This document shows, one piece after another, positions 42,014 to 50,356 of a stretch of DNA of 64,000 nucleotides. Made by a program: the position numbers and the translations under genes. The stretch comes from Pseudomonas sp. TH43 (GTDB lineage Bacteria > Pseudomonadota > Gammaproteobacteria > Pseudomonadales > Pseudomonadaceae): assembly GCF_016650635.1 (NCBI RefSeq), contig NZ_JAEKFI010000001.1, positions 868,001 through 932,000 on the forward strand. Reading direction: 5' to 3'. The first letter of the stretch is position 1; the number at the start of each line of letters is the position of its first letter. The notes below the pieces were generated by a model. That model saw nothing but the letters and a program-made list of their open reading frames with translations, was not told the DNA's origin and did not search any database.

Positions 42014-42652
42014 ATGGCGAGAACCGGTCGCCCCCGCGCATTCGATCGCGACGACGCCGTCGACCAGGCCATGCAATTGTTCTGGCAACACGGCTACGAC
42101 TCGACCTCCCTCGCCCTGTTGAAGGCAGAACTGGGCGGCGGCATTTCCGCGCCGAGCTTCTACGCCGCGTTCGGTTCCAAAGAAGCCCTGTTCGATGAGT
42201 GCGTGCAGCGTTACCTGGCCACCTACGCCCAAGTCACCGAATGCCTGTGGGACGCAACCCTGCCGCCACGCCAAGCCATCGAAACTGCCCTGCGCCAATC
42301 GGCGCGCATGCAGTGTGACGACGGCCACCCCAAGGGCTGCATGGTCACCCTCGGCGTGATGAGCGCGCCCAGCCCGGAAAACGCCGGCGTCGTCGAAGCC
42401 CTCACCCAGTCCCGCGCCCGCACGCGCGCGGGGATGCTGGTGTGCGTCGAGCGCGGTATCGCTGCCGGTCAGTTACCCGACCAACCTGAATCCCGCGCCC
42501 TTGCGACGGCGTTCGACAGCTTCCTCCAAGGCATTTCTATCCTCGCCCGGGACGATACGCCGCTTGAGCGCGTTGATGCGGCGATCACCCAAGTCATGCG
42601 GGCGTGGGATTTCGCCGCGACCATTGAGCTGTCAGTGGATTGCAGTGAGTGA
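42014..42652 (+). CDS. TetR-family transcriptional regulator
   Basis: 212 aa. It starts MARTGRPRAFDRDDAVDQAM, the usual TetR N-terminus, with the helix-turn-helix region at about 10-55 (LLKAELGGGISAPSFYAAFGSKEALF) and a variable C-terminal ligand-binding part with a Cys-containing CDDGHPKGCMVTLG motif of the TetR C-terminal type. AGGAG precedes ATG 42014. It faces the MFS gene, so it probably represses that gene and itself. Confidence 0.9.
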   Translation: MARTGRPRAFDRDDAVDQAMQLFWQHGYDSTSLALLKAELGGGISAPSFYAAFGSKEALFDECVQRYLATYAQVTECLWDATLPPRQAIETALRQSARMQCDDGHPKGCMVTLGVMSAPSPENAGVVEALTQSRARTRAGMLVCVERGIAAGQLPDQPESRALATAFDSFLQGISILARDDTPLERVDAAITQVMRAWDFAATIELSVDCSE

Positions 42653-42767
42653 ATGGCCTGCCTCTATCGACCCACCTGATCTACTCCCATCCCGCCCAAG
42701 GCAGTAGGCCGTCCTAACCATCCAGGACGCGCCAAACCCTTGGGCGTTTTGTAATCAGGAAGAAGAC

Positions 42768-43050
42768 ATGCCCACAGCGGTATTGGTCGATGGCGCCTTT
42801 TTCATCAAGCGATTTAGAACGTCAATGTCACGCCGTTTCAAGCCAACCCGCTCGCCCAAAGCCTCTGCGACCATTACCCTGCTCTACGTGCTCATCAACA
42901 TCCTGGACATGCTTATTTCGTTTGCCAATTGACCATGCCGCCAATCAAAAACAATCCCGGCTCCAAAGGCTTAACCCGTTTGCGCTTCATTCGACTGCCG
43001 TTCTTCCTGTTTTCACAAGCGCGTGAAAAACTGCTCACGGTACTGCCACT
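42768..43050 (+). pseudogene. Frameshifted remnant of an NYN-domain gene
   Basis: ATG 42768 (preceded by AGGAAGAAG) encodes MPTAVLVDGAFFIKRFR, which matches the start of NYN (PIN-like RNase) proteins: the VDG motif gives one catalytic aspartate. After residue 17 the frame becomes unlike NYN and ends at 42932. In another frame, open from 42818, the text QANPLAQSLCDHYPAL...HPGH...MPPIKNN resembles the following NYN segment, suggesting a frameshift plus later decay. Little is left of the nuclease core, so it is probably non-functional. A 54-aa peptide could still be produced. Confidence 0.45.
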
Positions 43051-43063
43051 GCAAGGAAGAATT

Positions 43064-43513
43064 ATGAAAGTCAGTCACGACAACCGGCCTGAAGCGTTCC
43101 AGCGACTGGAACATCTCCTCTACGGCTACAACTACGAGGTATGGGTAAACGTTTATGGCCCGCTCGATGCGAGTCAGCCATTAGTCGATGCCCTCGAACA
43201 TGCCGTCTCACGGCGCAGCGTGGTTGCCAACATCACCGCCATGTCAGTTGCAGAAGTGCAAACGGAAGTGCTCGAAATGCTGCTGTATGCCGGCGATGAA
43301 GGCAGCGGCCCCGAAGACCTTGACGTCAAGCGCGATGAAATCAACCAACTTGCCAGCGAAATAATGCAACTCGCCCACGTCAATGAGGCTGACCACATCA
43401 GTGCCTTCCGATACGTAGAGGGGCATCCGGCTTATCCGGTTTTCTGGGAGTTTGCCTACGACATACACGCGCAAGGCAAACGCTGGATTCTGCTAGGGTG
43501 CAGCAGCGACTGA
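43064..43513 (+). CDS. Hypothetical protein (149 aa)
   Basis: Start at 43064 with AAGGAAG 5 nt upstream. Acidic cytosolic protein (MKVSHDNRPEAFQRLEHLLYGYNYEVWVNVYG), no named domain. The last 60 residues contain a strand-rich C-terminal (HPAYPVFWEFAYDIHAQGKRWILLG). First gene of a likely operon with the SseB-like gene and the 202-aa gene downstream. Function unknown. Confidence 0.55.
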   Translation: MKVSHDNRPEAFQRLEHLLYGYNYEVWVNVYGPLDASQPLVDALEHAVSRRSVVANITAMSVAEVQTEVLEMLLYAGDEGSGPEDLDVKRDEINQLASEIMQLAHVNEADHISAFRYVEGHPAYPVFWEFAYDIHAQGKRWILLGCSSD

Positions 43514-43557
43514 CCTGCTCTGCCATTCACTCACTGTCTGTTTTTATGGAACGAACG

Positions 43558-44358
43558 ATGGACATCACCCATACCCAGAAAGAAAACGCCCTCGAACAAT
43601 CACTGCGCCTGGCGGCGGATGAGCCTGCGCACCGACCCGATTTTCTCAAAGCCCTGTTGGGCTCGACGATCTACGTACTCGGCACCACCGGCACCGGCGA
43701 AGGCCCGGCCCACCTTGAGGCGGGCAGCAATATCAGCATCGCGCATTGGCAAAAACCCGACGGCTCCGCGGTCATCCCGTTTTTCTCTTCACTGCAAACC
43801 CTGCAAAAGTCCATCGACAGCGAACAGTCCTACATAGAAATCCCGGCCAGAGCCCTGTTCGAAATCACCTTGGGCGCGCAACTTTTTCTCAATCCAAAGT
43901 CGCCGTATGGCAAAGAGTTCTACCCGGAAGAAGTACGCAACCTGCTCTCCGATGAAATCGGCCAAATACCAACACAGCGCACCGTCGAAAAAGACACCCA
44001 AGTGCTGCTCGGCCAACCGTCGCAGTATCCGACGAAGATGATCAATTCGCTCACGCAACTGCTCGCCAAACATAGCAACGTAAAACGTGCGTTTCTGGCA
44101 TTGATGCATGACGCCTCGACGGATCAAAAGCCTCACCTGATCGTCGGCATCGAAGCGGACGGCGACATTGAACGGGTCATGCGCGAAGCCGGAAACGTCG
44201 CAGGGGACACCGCGCCGGATGGCGAGCCCGTTGATCTGTACCGCGTCAGCGAAGGCGAAACAGGCCTGAGCGACTATTTCCTCAAACAAACCGCGCCCTT
44301 CTATGAGCGAAAGTCGACAGGCTGGCTGCGTTCATTGTTTGGTTTTGGCAAAGCATGA
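43558..44358 (+). CDS. SseB-family protein (enhanced serine sensitivity)
   Basis: 266 aa. N-terminal SseB domain: LGSTIYVLGTTGTGEGPAHL...WQKPDGSAVIPFFSSLQTLQKS, then PARALFEITLGAQLFLNPKSPYGKEFYPEE, and a C-terminal part resembling the family's second domain. SseB proteins are of uncertain function; the family is named for a serine-sensitivity phenotype in E. coli. I chose Met 43558; 43546 is possible. It shares ATGA with the next gene and follows a 149-aa gene. Confidence 0.75.
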   Translation: MDITHTQKENALEQSLRLAADEPAHRPDFLKALLGSTIYVLGTTGTGEGPAHLEAGSNISIAHWQKPDGSAVIPFFSSLQTLQKSIDSEQSYIEIPARALFEITLGAQLFLNPKSPYGKEFYPEEVRNLLSDEIGQIPTQRTVEKDTQVLLGQPSQYPTKMINSLTQLLAKHSNVKRAFLALMHDASTDQKPHLIVGIEADGDIERVMREAGNVAGDTAPDGEPVDLYRVSEGETGLSDYFLKQTAPFYERKSTGWLRSLFGFGKA

Positions 44359-44963
44359 GCGAGCGCAACACCAAACTGACCGCAGACCAGGCGTGCGCAA
44401 TCGTACTCGCGCTGTTTGACGGTGCCATGAGAGATGGCAAACCCGAGCGCTTTGTCATTCAGAACTGTGAGCTGTCCGCCAACGGGGATTACTGGGTCAT
44501 TCGCTGCAACAGCGAGGATTACGTCGTCCACGGCATGACGGAGTTCTGCTATGTCGGTGTTAATGCGCACTTGATCAACGTCTTCACGGGCGAGCGTGAG
44601 ATGGTCGTCAGTTGCATCACTGTCGAGGAGTATCTGCAGGACAAATACGACCTGGAGGCGGCGGCGGGCAAACAATATGTACTGACCCCGGCACTGGACC
44701 GGGCTGATAAACCGGCGCTGATCAATCTGCGCCAAAAACTGCAGTGCACCTACCCGCAAACCCTTGCGTTGCTGACGGGCCAACAACGGTTATGGCTCAC
44801 GGGTACACGCATGCTTCTGAAAAACGCACAGCGACTGCTTGGCGAACAAGGCATCACCACGCAAATCGAGTTGTTGCCAGATGCCGGTGAAGCCGTCGTC
44901 ATCGGCGTCGAAACCTGGCATATCGAAGCGGTGCTGAAGGCAGTGCGCAAGCGGTTGTGCTGA
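44355..44963 (+). CDS. Hypothetical protein (202 aa), coupled to SseB-like gene
   Basis: ATG 44355 overlaps the SseB stop by 4 nt (ATGA), implying coupled expression. An N-terminal acidic strand-rich half (FVIQNCELSANGDYWVIRCNSEDYVVHGM) is followed by a segment with a predicted helical pattern. No domain recognised. The order 149-aa protein, SseB-like and this protein forms a three-gene unit without a visible promoter after the first gene. Confidence 0.55.
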   Translation: MSERNTKLTADQACAIVLALFDGAMRDGKPERFVIQNCELSANGDYWVIRCNSEDYVVHGMTEFCYVGVNAHLINVFTGEREMVVSCITVEEYLQDKYDLEAAAGKQYVLTPALDRADKPALINLRQKLQCTYPQTLALLTGQQRLWLTGTRMLLKNAQRLLGEQGITTQIELLPDAGEAVVIGVETWHIEAVLKAVRKRLC

Positions 44964-45062
44964 GGGACTGCGCACGGGCGCCGTCCCTCGTTGCGTGGTG
45001 AAAGGACACTTCGCACCCAAGCGGGAGCCAGCTCCCTCGCCACAAATTGTTAGTCGCTCAGC

Positions 45063-45455
45063 CTATTTCAGGCCGGTACCAGGCTCTGTAACCGACTGCT
45101 TCAGTTCGACGTTGTCCAGCGCCTTATTGACCGCCAATTCCCCCAACATCACGACTTGAGCGATGCCTTGCAAGGTGTGACGGTTAGGCCCCTCCAGCAT
45201 CCCGGCGAAGTCACCGAGCATCACCGTCGCCGAAGCCAGGGATTCGCAAGCGTTCGCCAGCAATGACTCAGTATCGGTTTGCGGGTTGACCATGAACATG
45301 CTGCTGGGACTGTAGGGCGCGGCCATACTCGTGGCTGCCGGCAAAAGGTAATGATCGAGGGCACGTTCGGCAGCTTCGTGGAGCTTTCTTGAACCGAAGG
45401 ATTCGTACGGCGATATCGGATCTGTAACCGCCGAAGGGGTTGTGGTTTCAGACAT
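45063..45455 (-). CDS. DUF6124-family protein
   Basis: 130 aa. It begins MSETTTPSAVTDPISPYESFGSRKLHEAAERALDHYL and has the VNPQTDTESLLANACESLASATVMLGDFAGMLEG block, the recognisable Pseudomonas DUF6124 (formerly DUF3077-like) pattern. Its function is unknown. A second copy lies 231 bp upstream at 45687, with a REP palindrome between them. The two proteins are divergent in sequence, so the duplication is old or they are distinct paralogues. Confidence 0.8.
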   Translation of the reverse strand: MSETTTPSAVTDPISPYESFGSRKLHEAAERALDHYLLPAATSMAAPYSPSSMFMVNPQTDTESLLANACESLASATVMLGDFAGMLEGPNRHTLQGIAQVVMLGELAVNKALDNVELKQSVTEPGTGLK

Positions 45456-45521
45456 CAGGAACTCCAAACAAGTACCCATCGGGCACTTCGCGAAAATGAC
45501 CACCGCGGAATTGTCGACCCA

Positions 45522-45622
45522 TGTAGGAGCTCCCGGAGGCTCGGACCGAGTTCGGACGATCTTTTGAAAAAGCAGATCAAAAGATCGTCCGAACGCGGCC
45601 CGAGCCTCCGGCAGCTCCTACA
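45522..45622. repeat. REP-type palindrome between the two DUF6124 genes
   Basis: TGTAGGAGCT...GGAGGCTCGG pairs with CGAGCCTCCGGCAGCTCCTACA, and the centre ATCTTTTG/CAAAAGAT pairs again; about 100 bp in all. Same family as 39343-39426. It separates the two paralogues and probably acts as a transcription or mRNA-stability boundary. Confidence 0.75.
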
Positions 45623-45686
45623 CGGAATTCAGGGCGATGGCATTTGTGTATTGAGGGGCAAGCCCCCTCATCCACTAGCCTGCCGA

Positions 45687-46052
45687 CTAGTTTGGCAAAC
45701 GGCGACCATCCAGCACTCGATTGACCATCAACTCACTCAGCATGATCACCTGATGCAGCATCAGCATGGTTCGGCGTTGTGAGTTGTCGACGACATCGCT
45801 CATGTCACGTGCCATGTCACTGGCGGCGGCCAACGACTCGCAGGCTTCGAGGAGGAGAGTTTCTTCGTCCACGGCGGGATCGATGAGGAAGATCTTGCTG
45901 GTTTTGCGGGATGGGATTGAGAGCTTCAGTGAGCCGGGGTTGAGATAGAAATTGATGGCGCGGTCGGTCGCTTCTCTTATCTTTTGAGGTTCGAGCGTTG
46001 GGTCGTACGGGATCGGATCGGCGTCCGGTGGGTTTGGGGTAACTTTGAACAT
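45687..46052 (-). CDS. DUF6124-family protein (second copy)
   Basis: 121 aa. It starts MFKVTPNPPDADPIPYDPT, as in many DUF6124 members, and has DPAVDEETLLLEACESLAAASDMARDMSDVVD. The start is ATG 46052 after AGGAGCTTC. Compared with the copy at 45063 the middle differs (LKLSIPSRKTSKIFLIDP). The upstream leader (46053-46195) has a strong hairpin and may control expression. Function unknown. Confidence 0.8.
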   Translation of the reverse strand: MFKVTPNPPDADPIPYDPTLEPQKIREATDRAINFYLNPGSLKLSIPSRKTSKIFLIDPAVDEETLLLEACESLAAASDMARDMSDVVDNSQRRTMLMLHQVIMLSELMVNRVLDGRRLPN

Positions 46053-46195
46053 AGATGAAGCTCCTAACACATTTAATGGAGGCTTCACCCTTTCGCTACC
46101 AAACGAAGGGTGGCGGCCATGCAGAGGTTGGTAGACCGGGTGTTAGGATCCGGCGCGCCCTAGGACGCCCTATACATGGCCACCATAATCGAGCG
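46053..46195 (-). promoter_or_regulatory. Structured leader upstream of the DUF6124 gene
   Basis: On the minus strand, just before the gene, there is a hairpin CACCCTTCG / CGAAAGGGTG (46086-46112; one bulge), then GGCCGCCA and the ACCAACC/GGTAGACCGG segment, then GGATCCGGCGCGCC. I recall the same arrangement upstream of other Pseudomonas DUF6124 genes; this is memory, not a search. It could be a 5' untranslated control element or a small RNA. Confidence 0.35.
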
Positions 46196-46708
46196 AGAAA
46201 TCTCGACGACAGTGGGCTGTACAACTAACACCGGGCTACCAAACCCGATCACTGTTTTGCAGTGACAGGGAAACGATATAGCCCGATCGATAGTCGTGTA
46301 TGCCGGCGGATTCTGGCGTACGCGTAGGCAACGGCGCAAGGCGTTGTAGCCTTTGTGGCGTAACGGATTGTGTAATTTAAACAAGCTTGCGAGGTTATGT
46401 TTACGCGGGGGAAACGCCTGCTTCCTAAATGGTTTTTGCCTACTGACGGGAAAAGGGGATGGATTTATTTCAGACAATAAGCGCATCCCCTTTTACGATC
46501 CCGGAATAAACGCAAATTGCTACCGGAGGACTGGTAGCTTGCGGCAAACGTTGGGCCAGGAACTTGAATCAGTCCTCTTTGAATCCCGATAGGCCGTTAG
46601 CAGCGCGCCATTCGACCCAAAAGCAGCCACACACTGAAGCTTAGTTTGCGGAGCAGCAGAAGCTCCCGGAGAGCGAGACGAATCACTTGGACTACGTTTT
46701 ATAGCATT
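46196..46708. other. Gene-free interval with a strong hairpin
   Basis: About 510 bp. Apart from the hairpin at 46451-46494 there is a CTACCGG...CTGGTAG mini-hairpin at 46519 and a GACCCAAAAGCAGCC motif at about 46613 that resembles the repeat at 47307. The frame at 46160-46486 is Arg-rich and lacks a ribosome binding site, so I treat it as non-coding. Confidence 0.4.
46451..46494. terminator. Strong orphan hairpin
   Basis: AAAAGGGGATG (46451-46461) pairs with CATCCCCTTTT (46484-46494) with a 22-nt loop. The T-run at the end makes it terminator-like on the plus strand, but no plus-strand gene precedes it. It could end an unannotated RNA. Confidence 0.4.
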
Positions 46709-47092
46709 TCACTTCGCACGAAACTGCCGAATAAGCTCACTTGCCTTTATAGATGCATAAAAAATTAAAATCACACACGCTATAGCAGCTAGCGTCGGGC
46801 CGATGGAGTTTATACCTACTGTGATTTGTACATATATAGATATAAACAAAAAAAGGACTATGTAGCTTATGGCGACCTTGTTAAAGGCGGCCAGCAATAG
46901 CGGAATTATTGAAATAATAGTTGAGTGAGCTGTAATGGTTAAAAGTATCTCCATAATCAGTCGAAGAGGAACGCCGCCAAACTGTGCTTGCGCAATTGCA
47001 ATCAAGGGTTCGTACAAAAGTGTCTGTAATACCCCAACGACAGCCGCGCTGATTCCAATAAAGGGCAAGGTTGTTTTTTTCGTAATGTTCAT
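46709..47092 (-). CDS. AT-rich small membrane protein
   Basis: 127 aa from 47092 (MNITKKTTLPFIGISAAVVG), with GGAAG 4 nt upstream; 47131 is an alternative Met. Three or four membrane helices (SIIPLLLAAF, ISYIVLFLFISIYVQI, PTLAAIACVILIFYASI). Base composition is lower in GC than its neighbours, a sign of transfer. No family recognised and no partner gene adjoins. Confidence 0.6.
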   Translation of the reverse strand: MNITKKTTLPFIGISAAVVGVLQTLLYEPLIAIAQAQFGGVPLRLIMEILLTITAHSTIISIIPLLLAAFNKVAISYIVLFLFISIYVQITVGINSIGPTLAAIACVILIFYASIKASELIRQFRAK

Positions 47093-47423
47093 TGTACTTC
47101 CGCTGACTCCTATAACCCTTATTAAGGACATCGTTATTTCTTAACATTTCTTGCTACACGCTAAGACGTAACTTTTCTTGGATCCTATCATGACAAATGC
47201 GGATCTGAGCAGAGAAAAACGTGATACGAACCTGGCCAGATTGCCGCGTTAGCAGTCAACGGATAGCGGGCTATGGACTCGCTGACAGGCTGTTCAGTGG
47301 CGGCTTCTGGCCGAAAGCCGCCCTTCAAGCATGGCGAATTCTGACCGAAAGCAGCAGACCTAACTCAATCAAGCCGATAATCATCCAGCGCTCAAAAAAT
47401 ATCTGAATTCACGAGTGCAAACC

Positions 47424-48227
47424 TCACCCCTTCTTCTTAAACAACTTACTCACGTAATACCTCAAACTCCACCGATCCTTCGGCCGCGGCTTATAGTGCG
47501 TTTTATTCCTCTGCCCCGGCTCCCCACCCACCCCACTCGCCGTGTAGTAATAAAGCGCAATCGACCGCCGCGTAATGCCTTCCGGCGTAGTCAACGGCTC
47601 CGGATGCCCGTGGTTGCTGTCCTTGTCCGTATTAAAAATCACACAGCGGTTATAAACCGGCAGCACCTTCTTCAGGCATTTCTTCATCCCTACATCCCAA
47701 AGCTCCAGGTTGCCGCCGTACGCCTCCTGCCAATCCTCGGTCAGGTAAACAATCACGTTCAAGCGCCTTTCAACATTGAGCTTTTTGTTCAGGCGGAAAT
47801 CCGAGTGCACGCCCAGGAAGCCGCCGGTTTTGGTTTCGTGTAATCCGCCGCCTGCGAAATAAGGGTCAGGAATCAGCCCTTGAATGCCGGTGAGTTTTTC
47901 GAGGAACTCCAGCATGGGTGCGGAGTTGAAGGTGTTGAACACGTTCTTCAGGTACGGGCTGCAGGCGTTGGGGCTGATCTGGCGTTTGAGTTGGCCTTTG
48001 TAGCCGCGCTCGTAGATTTGTTCGTTGTTGGTCGGTTCGACCGGGAAGTGTTCGCGGATGCTGGCGATGACGTCGGCGTGCAGGAAGTTGTCGATGACGA
48101 TGTGCGGGAATGGCGTGGCTTGGGTGTATTCGCCGGTCAGCGATTCGCCGAAAGCGCTGGCGGCGGTTTGGTCGAAGTCGAGTTCCGGGGTCAGGGTGAT
48201 GGGGAGTGTTTGCGTGTTGGCTTGCAT
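47424..48227 (-). CDS. 2-oxoglutarate/Fe(II)-dependent oxygenase
   Basis: 267 aa. It carries the 2OG-oxygenase facial triad: His141-Asp143 in GVHSDFRLN and His208 in NHGHPEP, with Arg221 (ITRRSIALYYY) for 2OG. The order and the VYLTEDWQEAYGGNLELWD strand resemble prolyl-4-hydroxylase-like enzymes. Substrate unknown. I chose ATG 48227 (MQANTQTLPITL); a longer frame to 48341 is not supported. Neighbouring genes give no pathway. Confidence 0.85.
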   Translation of the reverse strand: MQANTQTLPITLTPELDFDQTAASAFGESLTGEYTQATPFPHIVIDNFLHADVIASIREHFPVEPTNNEQIYERGYKGQLKRQISPNACSPYLKNVFNTFNSAPMLEFLEKLTGIQGLIPDPYFAGGGLHETKTGGFLGVHSDFRLNKKLNVERRLNVIVYLTEDWQEAYGGNLELWDVGMKKCLKKVLPVYNRCVIFNTDKDSNHGHPEPLTTPEGITRRSIALYYYTASGVGGEPGQRNKTHYKPRPKDRWSLRYYVSKLFKKKG

Positions 48228-48493
48228 TGCCGCTCCAATGTTTTTTAGGCTTTCAGGGCGGGTCAAACAAGGCCTGGGGCTTGGCGCGGGGCCTGTGTTT
48301 GCTCGCTGAGTACAGTGGCGAGCAGGTTGCCATGTCGGCAATGGCCTGCCGAGTGTCCTTTGCTTAGACGTGGCGCGGCGGTGTTACGGCATGTTTCAGG
48401 CTGTCACAAACGCGTCATATTTCCTCTGCTAGTCTTCTCGGCGCCCTGCCCCACACCCCTGTCCTAGAGCCCCCAACCGAAGTTGCCGCCAAG

Positions 48494-49465
48494 GTGTTTC
48501 CGTCTCCCGTTCGCCAGCAAATCATCCTGCGCTCCGACAACCTCCGTTCGGACGACTTCGGTGCACTTTTTTCGAAGTTGTTTGGTAATCGCTATGCGGA
48601 CAATCCGCCGCTGCCGGCGAACATCATCATTGGTGGGGTTTATGGGCGGCATGAGGGGGTGAGTTTTCGGCGGATGCATTATCGCGGGGATTTTACCGTT
48701 GCCTTCCCCGACCCACAGGATGAGATCACGTTCGTCATCCCCACGGCCGGCAAGATTGTGTTCAACCACGCGACCGAGTCCATCGGCGTTCGCCAGGTTG
48801 GTTTGGCGATCGATAAGGCTGACATCCGCTCGATGCGCTTTTTTGATGGCCACGCGCATCACGGGATGTCGATCAATCGGCATCAGCTCACTGAGCGGTT
48901 GGCGGCGTTGTTGGGTAAACCGATTCTGGAAAGGATTGTGTTTGAGCCGAGTGTGAATCTGGATTCGGCGGCGTTTCAGGGGATCAAGGCGTTGATTGAT
49001 CTGGCAACGGGGACGGCGTTTGATTTGTTGATCAACAGCGGGACGTTGATGCCGTCGCGGTTGCGGGAGATGTTGATTGATGCGGTGCTGGAGGCGTGGC
49101 CGCATAACTTTTCCGAGGCGCTGCGGCGGCCTACGGCGATGGTTGCGCCGCGACATGTGAAGTTGGCGGTGGAGTTTATTCAGGCGCATCCGGAGCAATT
49201 GGTGAGCGGTGTGGATCTGGCGCGCTTGAGCAATGTGAGTCAGCGGGCGTTGCAGGAGGGGTTTCGGCGGTTTGTCGGGATGTCGATTGTGGGGTATCAG
49301 CGGCAGGTGCGGCTGGAGCGGGCTTATGAGGTGTTGAAGCACCGGGATTCGGGGTCGGTGACGGAGGTGGCGTTGCGGTTTGGGTTTAGTAATGTGGGGC
49401 GGTTTTGTCAGTATTTTCAGGGGGCGTATGGGGTGAGTCCGGCGGAGCTTCGGGCTCGGGGTTAG
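48494..49465 (+). CDS. AraC-family transcriptional regulator
   Basis: 323 aa. The C-terminal ~100 residues hold two helix-turn-helix segments (LARLSNVSQRALQEGFRRFVGMSIVGYQRQVRLERAYEVLK and VTEVALRFGFSNVGRFCQYFQGAYGVSPAEL), the standard AraC/XylS signature; the N-terminal ~200 residues form the variable effector domain. The start is GTG 48494 (VFPSPVRQ); other starts are possible. It is divergent from the 2OG oxygenase gene and precedes a tandem repeat array. Confidence 0.88.
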   Translation: MFPSPVRQQIILRSDNLRSDDFGALFSKLFGNRYADNPPLPANIIIGGVYGRHEGVSFRRMHYRGDFTVAFPDPQDEITFVIPTAGKIVFNHATESIGVRQVGLAIDKADIRSMRFFDGHAHHGMSINRHQLTERLAALLGKPILERIVFEPSVNLDSAAFQGIKALIDLATGTAFDLLINSGTLMPSRLREMLIDAVLEAWPHNFSEALRRPTAMVAPRHVKLAVEFIQAHPEQLVSGVDLARLSNVSQRALQEGFRRFVGMSIVGYQRQVRLERAYEVLKHRDSGSVTEVALRFGFSNVGRFCQYFQGAYGVSPAELRARG

Positions 49466-49490
49466 GGGTAACAGTTTGACAAGGTAACTT

Positions 49491-50310
49491 GTGGCGAGGG
49501 ATTCATTCTCGTTGGACTGCGTAGCAGGCCTGATTTTTTGGGGCCGCTGCGCAGCCCAACGGGGATGAATCCCCTCGCCACAGGGGTTAGGGTAATTTTC
49601 CAGATTGTTGGTTGAACCGCAAGGCTGCAGAGTCAGGCTGATGGTTTTGGGGGGATCAATTAGTGGCTTGGAACACCATTGTGGCGAGGGGATTTATCCC
49701 CGTTGGACTGCGTAGCAGGCCTGATTTTTTGGGGCCGCTGCGCGGTCCAACGGGGATGAATCCCCTCGCCACAGGGGTTAGGGTCATTCTCCAGATTGTT
49801 GGTTGAACCTCAAGGCTGCAGGTTCAGGCTGATGGTTTTGGGGGGATCAATTAGTAGCTTGGAACACCATTGTGGCGAGGGGATTTATCCCCGTTGGACT
49901 GCGTAGCAGGCCTGATTTTTTGGGGCCGCTGCGCAGCCCAACGGGGATAAATCCCCTCGCCACAGGGGTTAGGGTCATTCTCCAGATTGTTAGTTGAACC
50001 TCAAGGCTGCAGGTTCAGGCTGATGGTTTTGGGGGGATCAATTAGTAGCTTGGAACACCATTGTGGCGAGGGGATTCATCCCCGTTGGACTGCGCAGCAG
50101 GCCTGATTTTTTGGGGCACAGGGGTTAGGGTCATTCTCCAGATTGTTGGTTGAACCGCAAGGCTGCAGAGTCAGGCTGATGGTTTTGAGAGGATCAATTA
50201 GTAGCTTGGAACACCATTGTGGCGAGGGGATTTATCCCCGTTGGGCTGCGTAGCAGGCCTGATTTTTTGGGGCCGCTGCGCAGCCCAACGGGGATGAATC
50301 CCCTCGCCAC
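49491..50310. repeat. Tandem array of five ~190-bp units, each containing a REP-type palindrome
   Basis: The left arm GTGGCGAGGG(G) starts at 49491, 49681, 49872, 50063 and 50219, spacing 190, 191, 191 and 156 bp. Each full unit is a palindrome (GTGGCGAGGGGATTTATCCC ... CCCCTCGCCAC) plus a ~105-bp spacer with GGTTAGGGTCATTCTCCAG and GGTTTTGGGGGGATCAATTA. Unit four lacks the right palindrome arm, which explains the 156 spacing. Variants are T/C and G/A only. No gene inside. Confidence 0.85.
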
Positions 50311-50356
50311 AGGGATTTGTGGTGTTTTTTGGATTTGGGTCGTGTTATCCCTTCTT

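Noticed and set aside
46160..46486. 108-codon minus-strand ORF upstream of the DUF6124 gene
   Set aside because: Arg/Pro-rich, no ribosome binding site, and it overlaps structured leader sequence.
48464..49342. 292-codon minus-strand frame over the AraC gene
   Set aside because: Pro/His/Arg-rich antisense shadow of a clear AraC protein.
49491..50310. CRISPR-like array
   Set aside because: Units are ~190 bp with near-identical spacers, and each unit is itself a palindrome; no cas genes. It is a REP-type tandem array.
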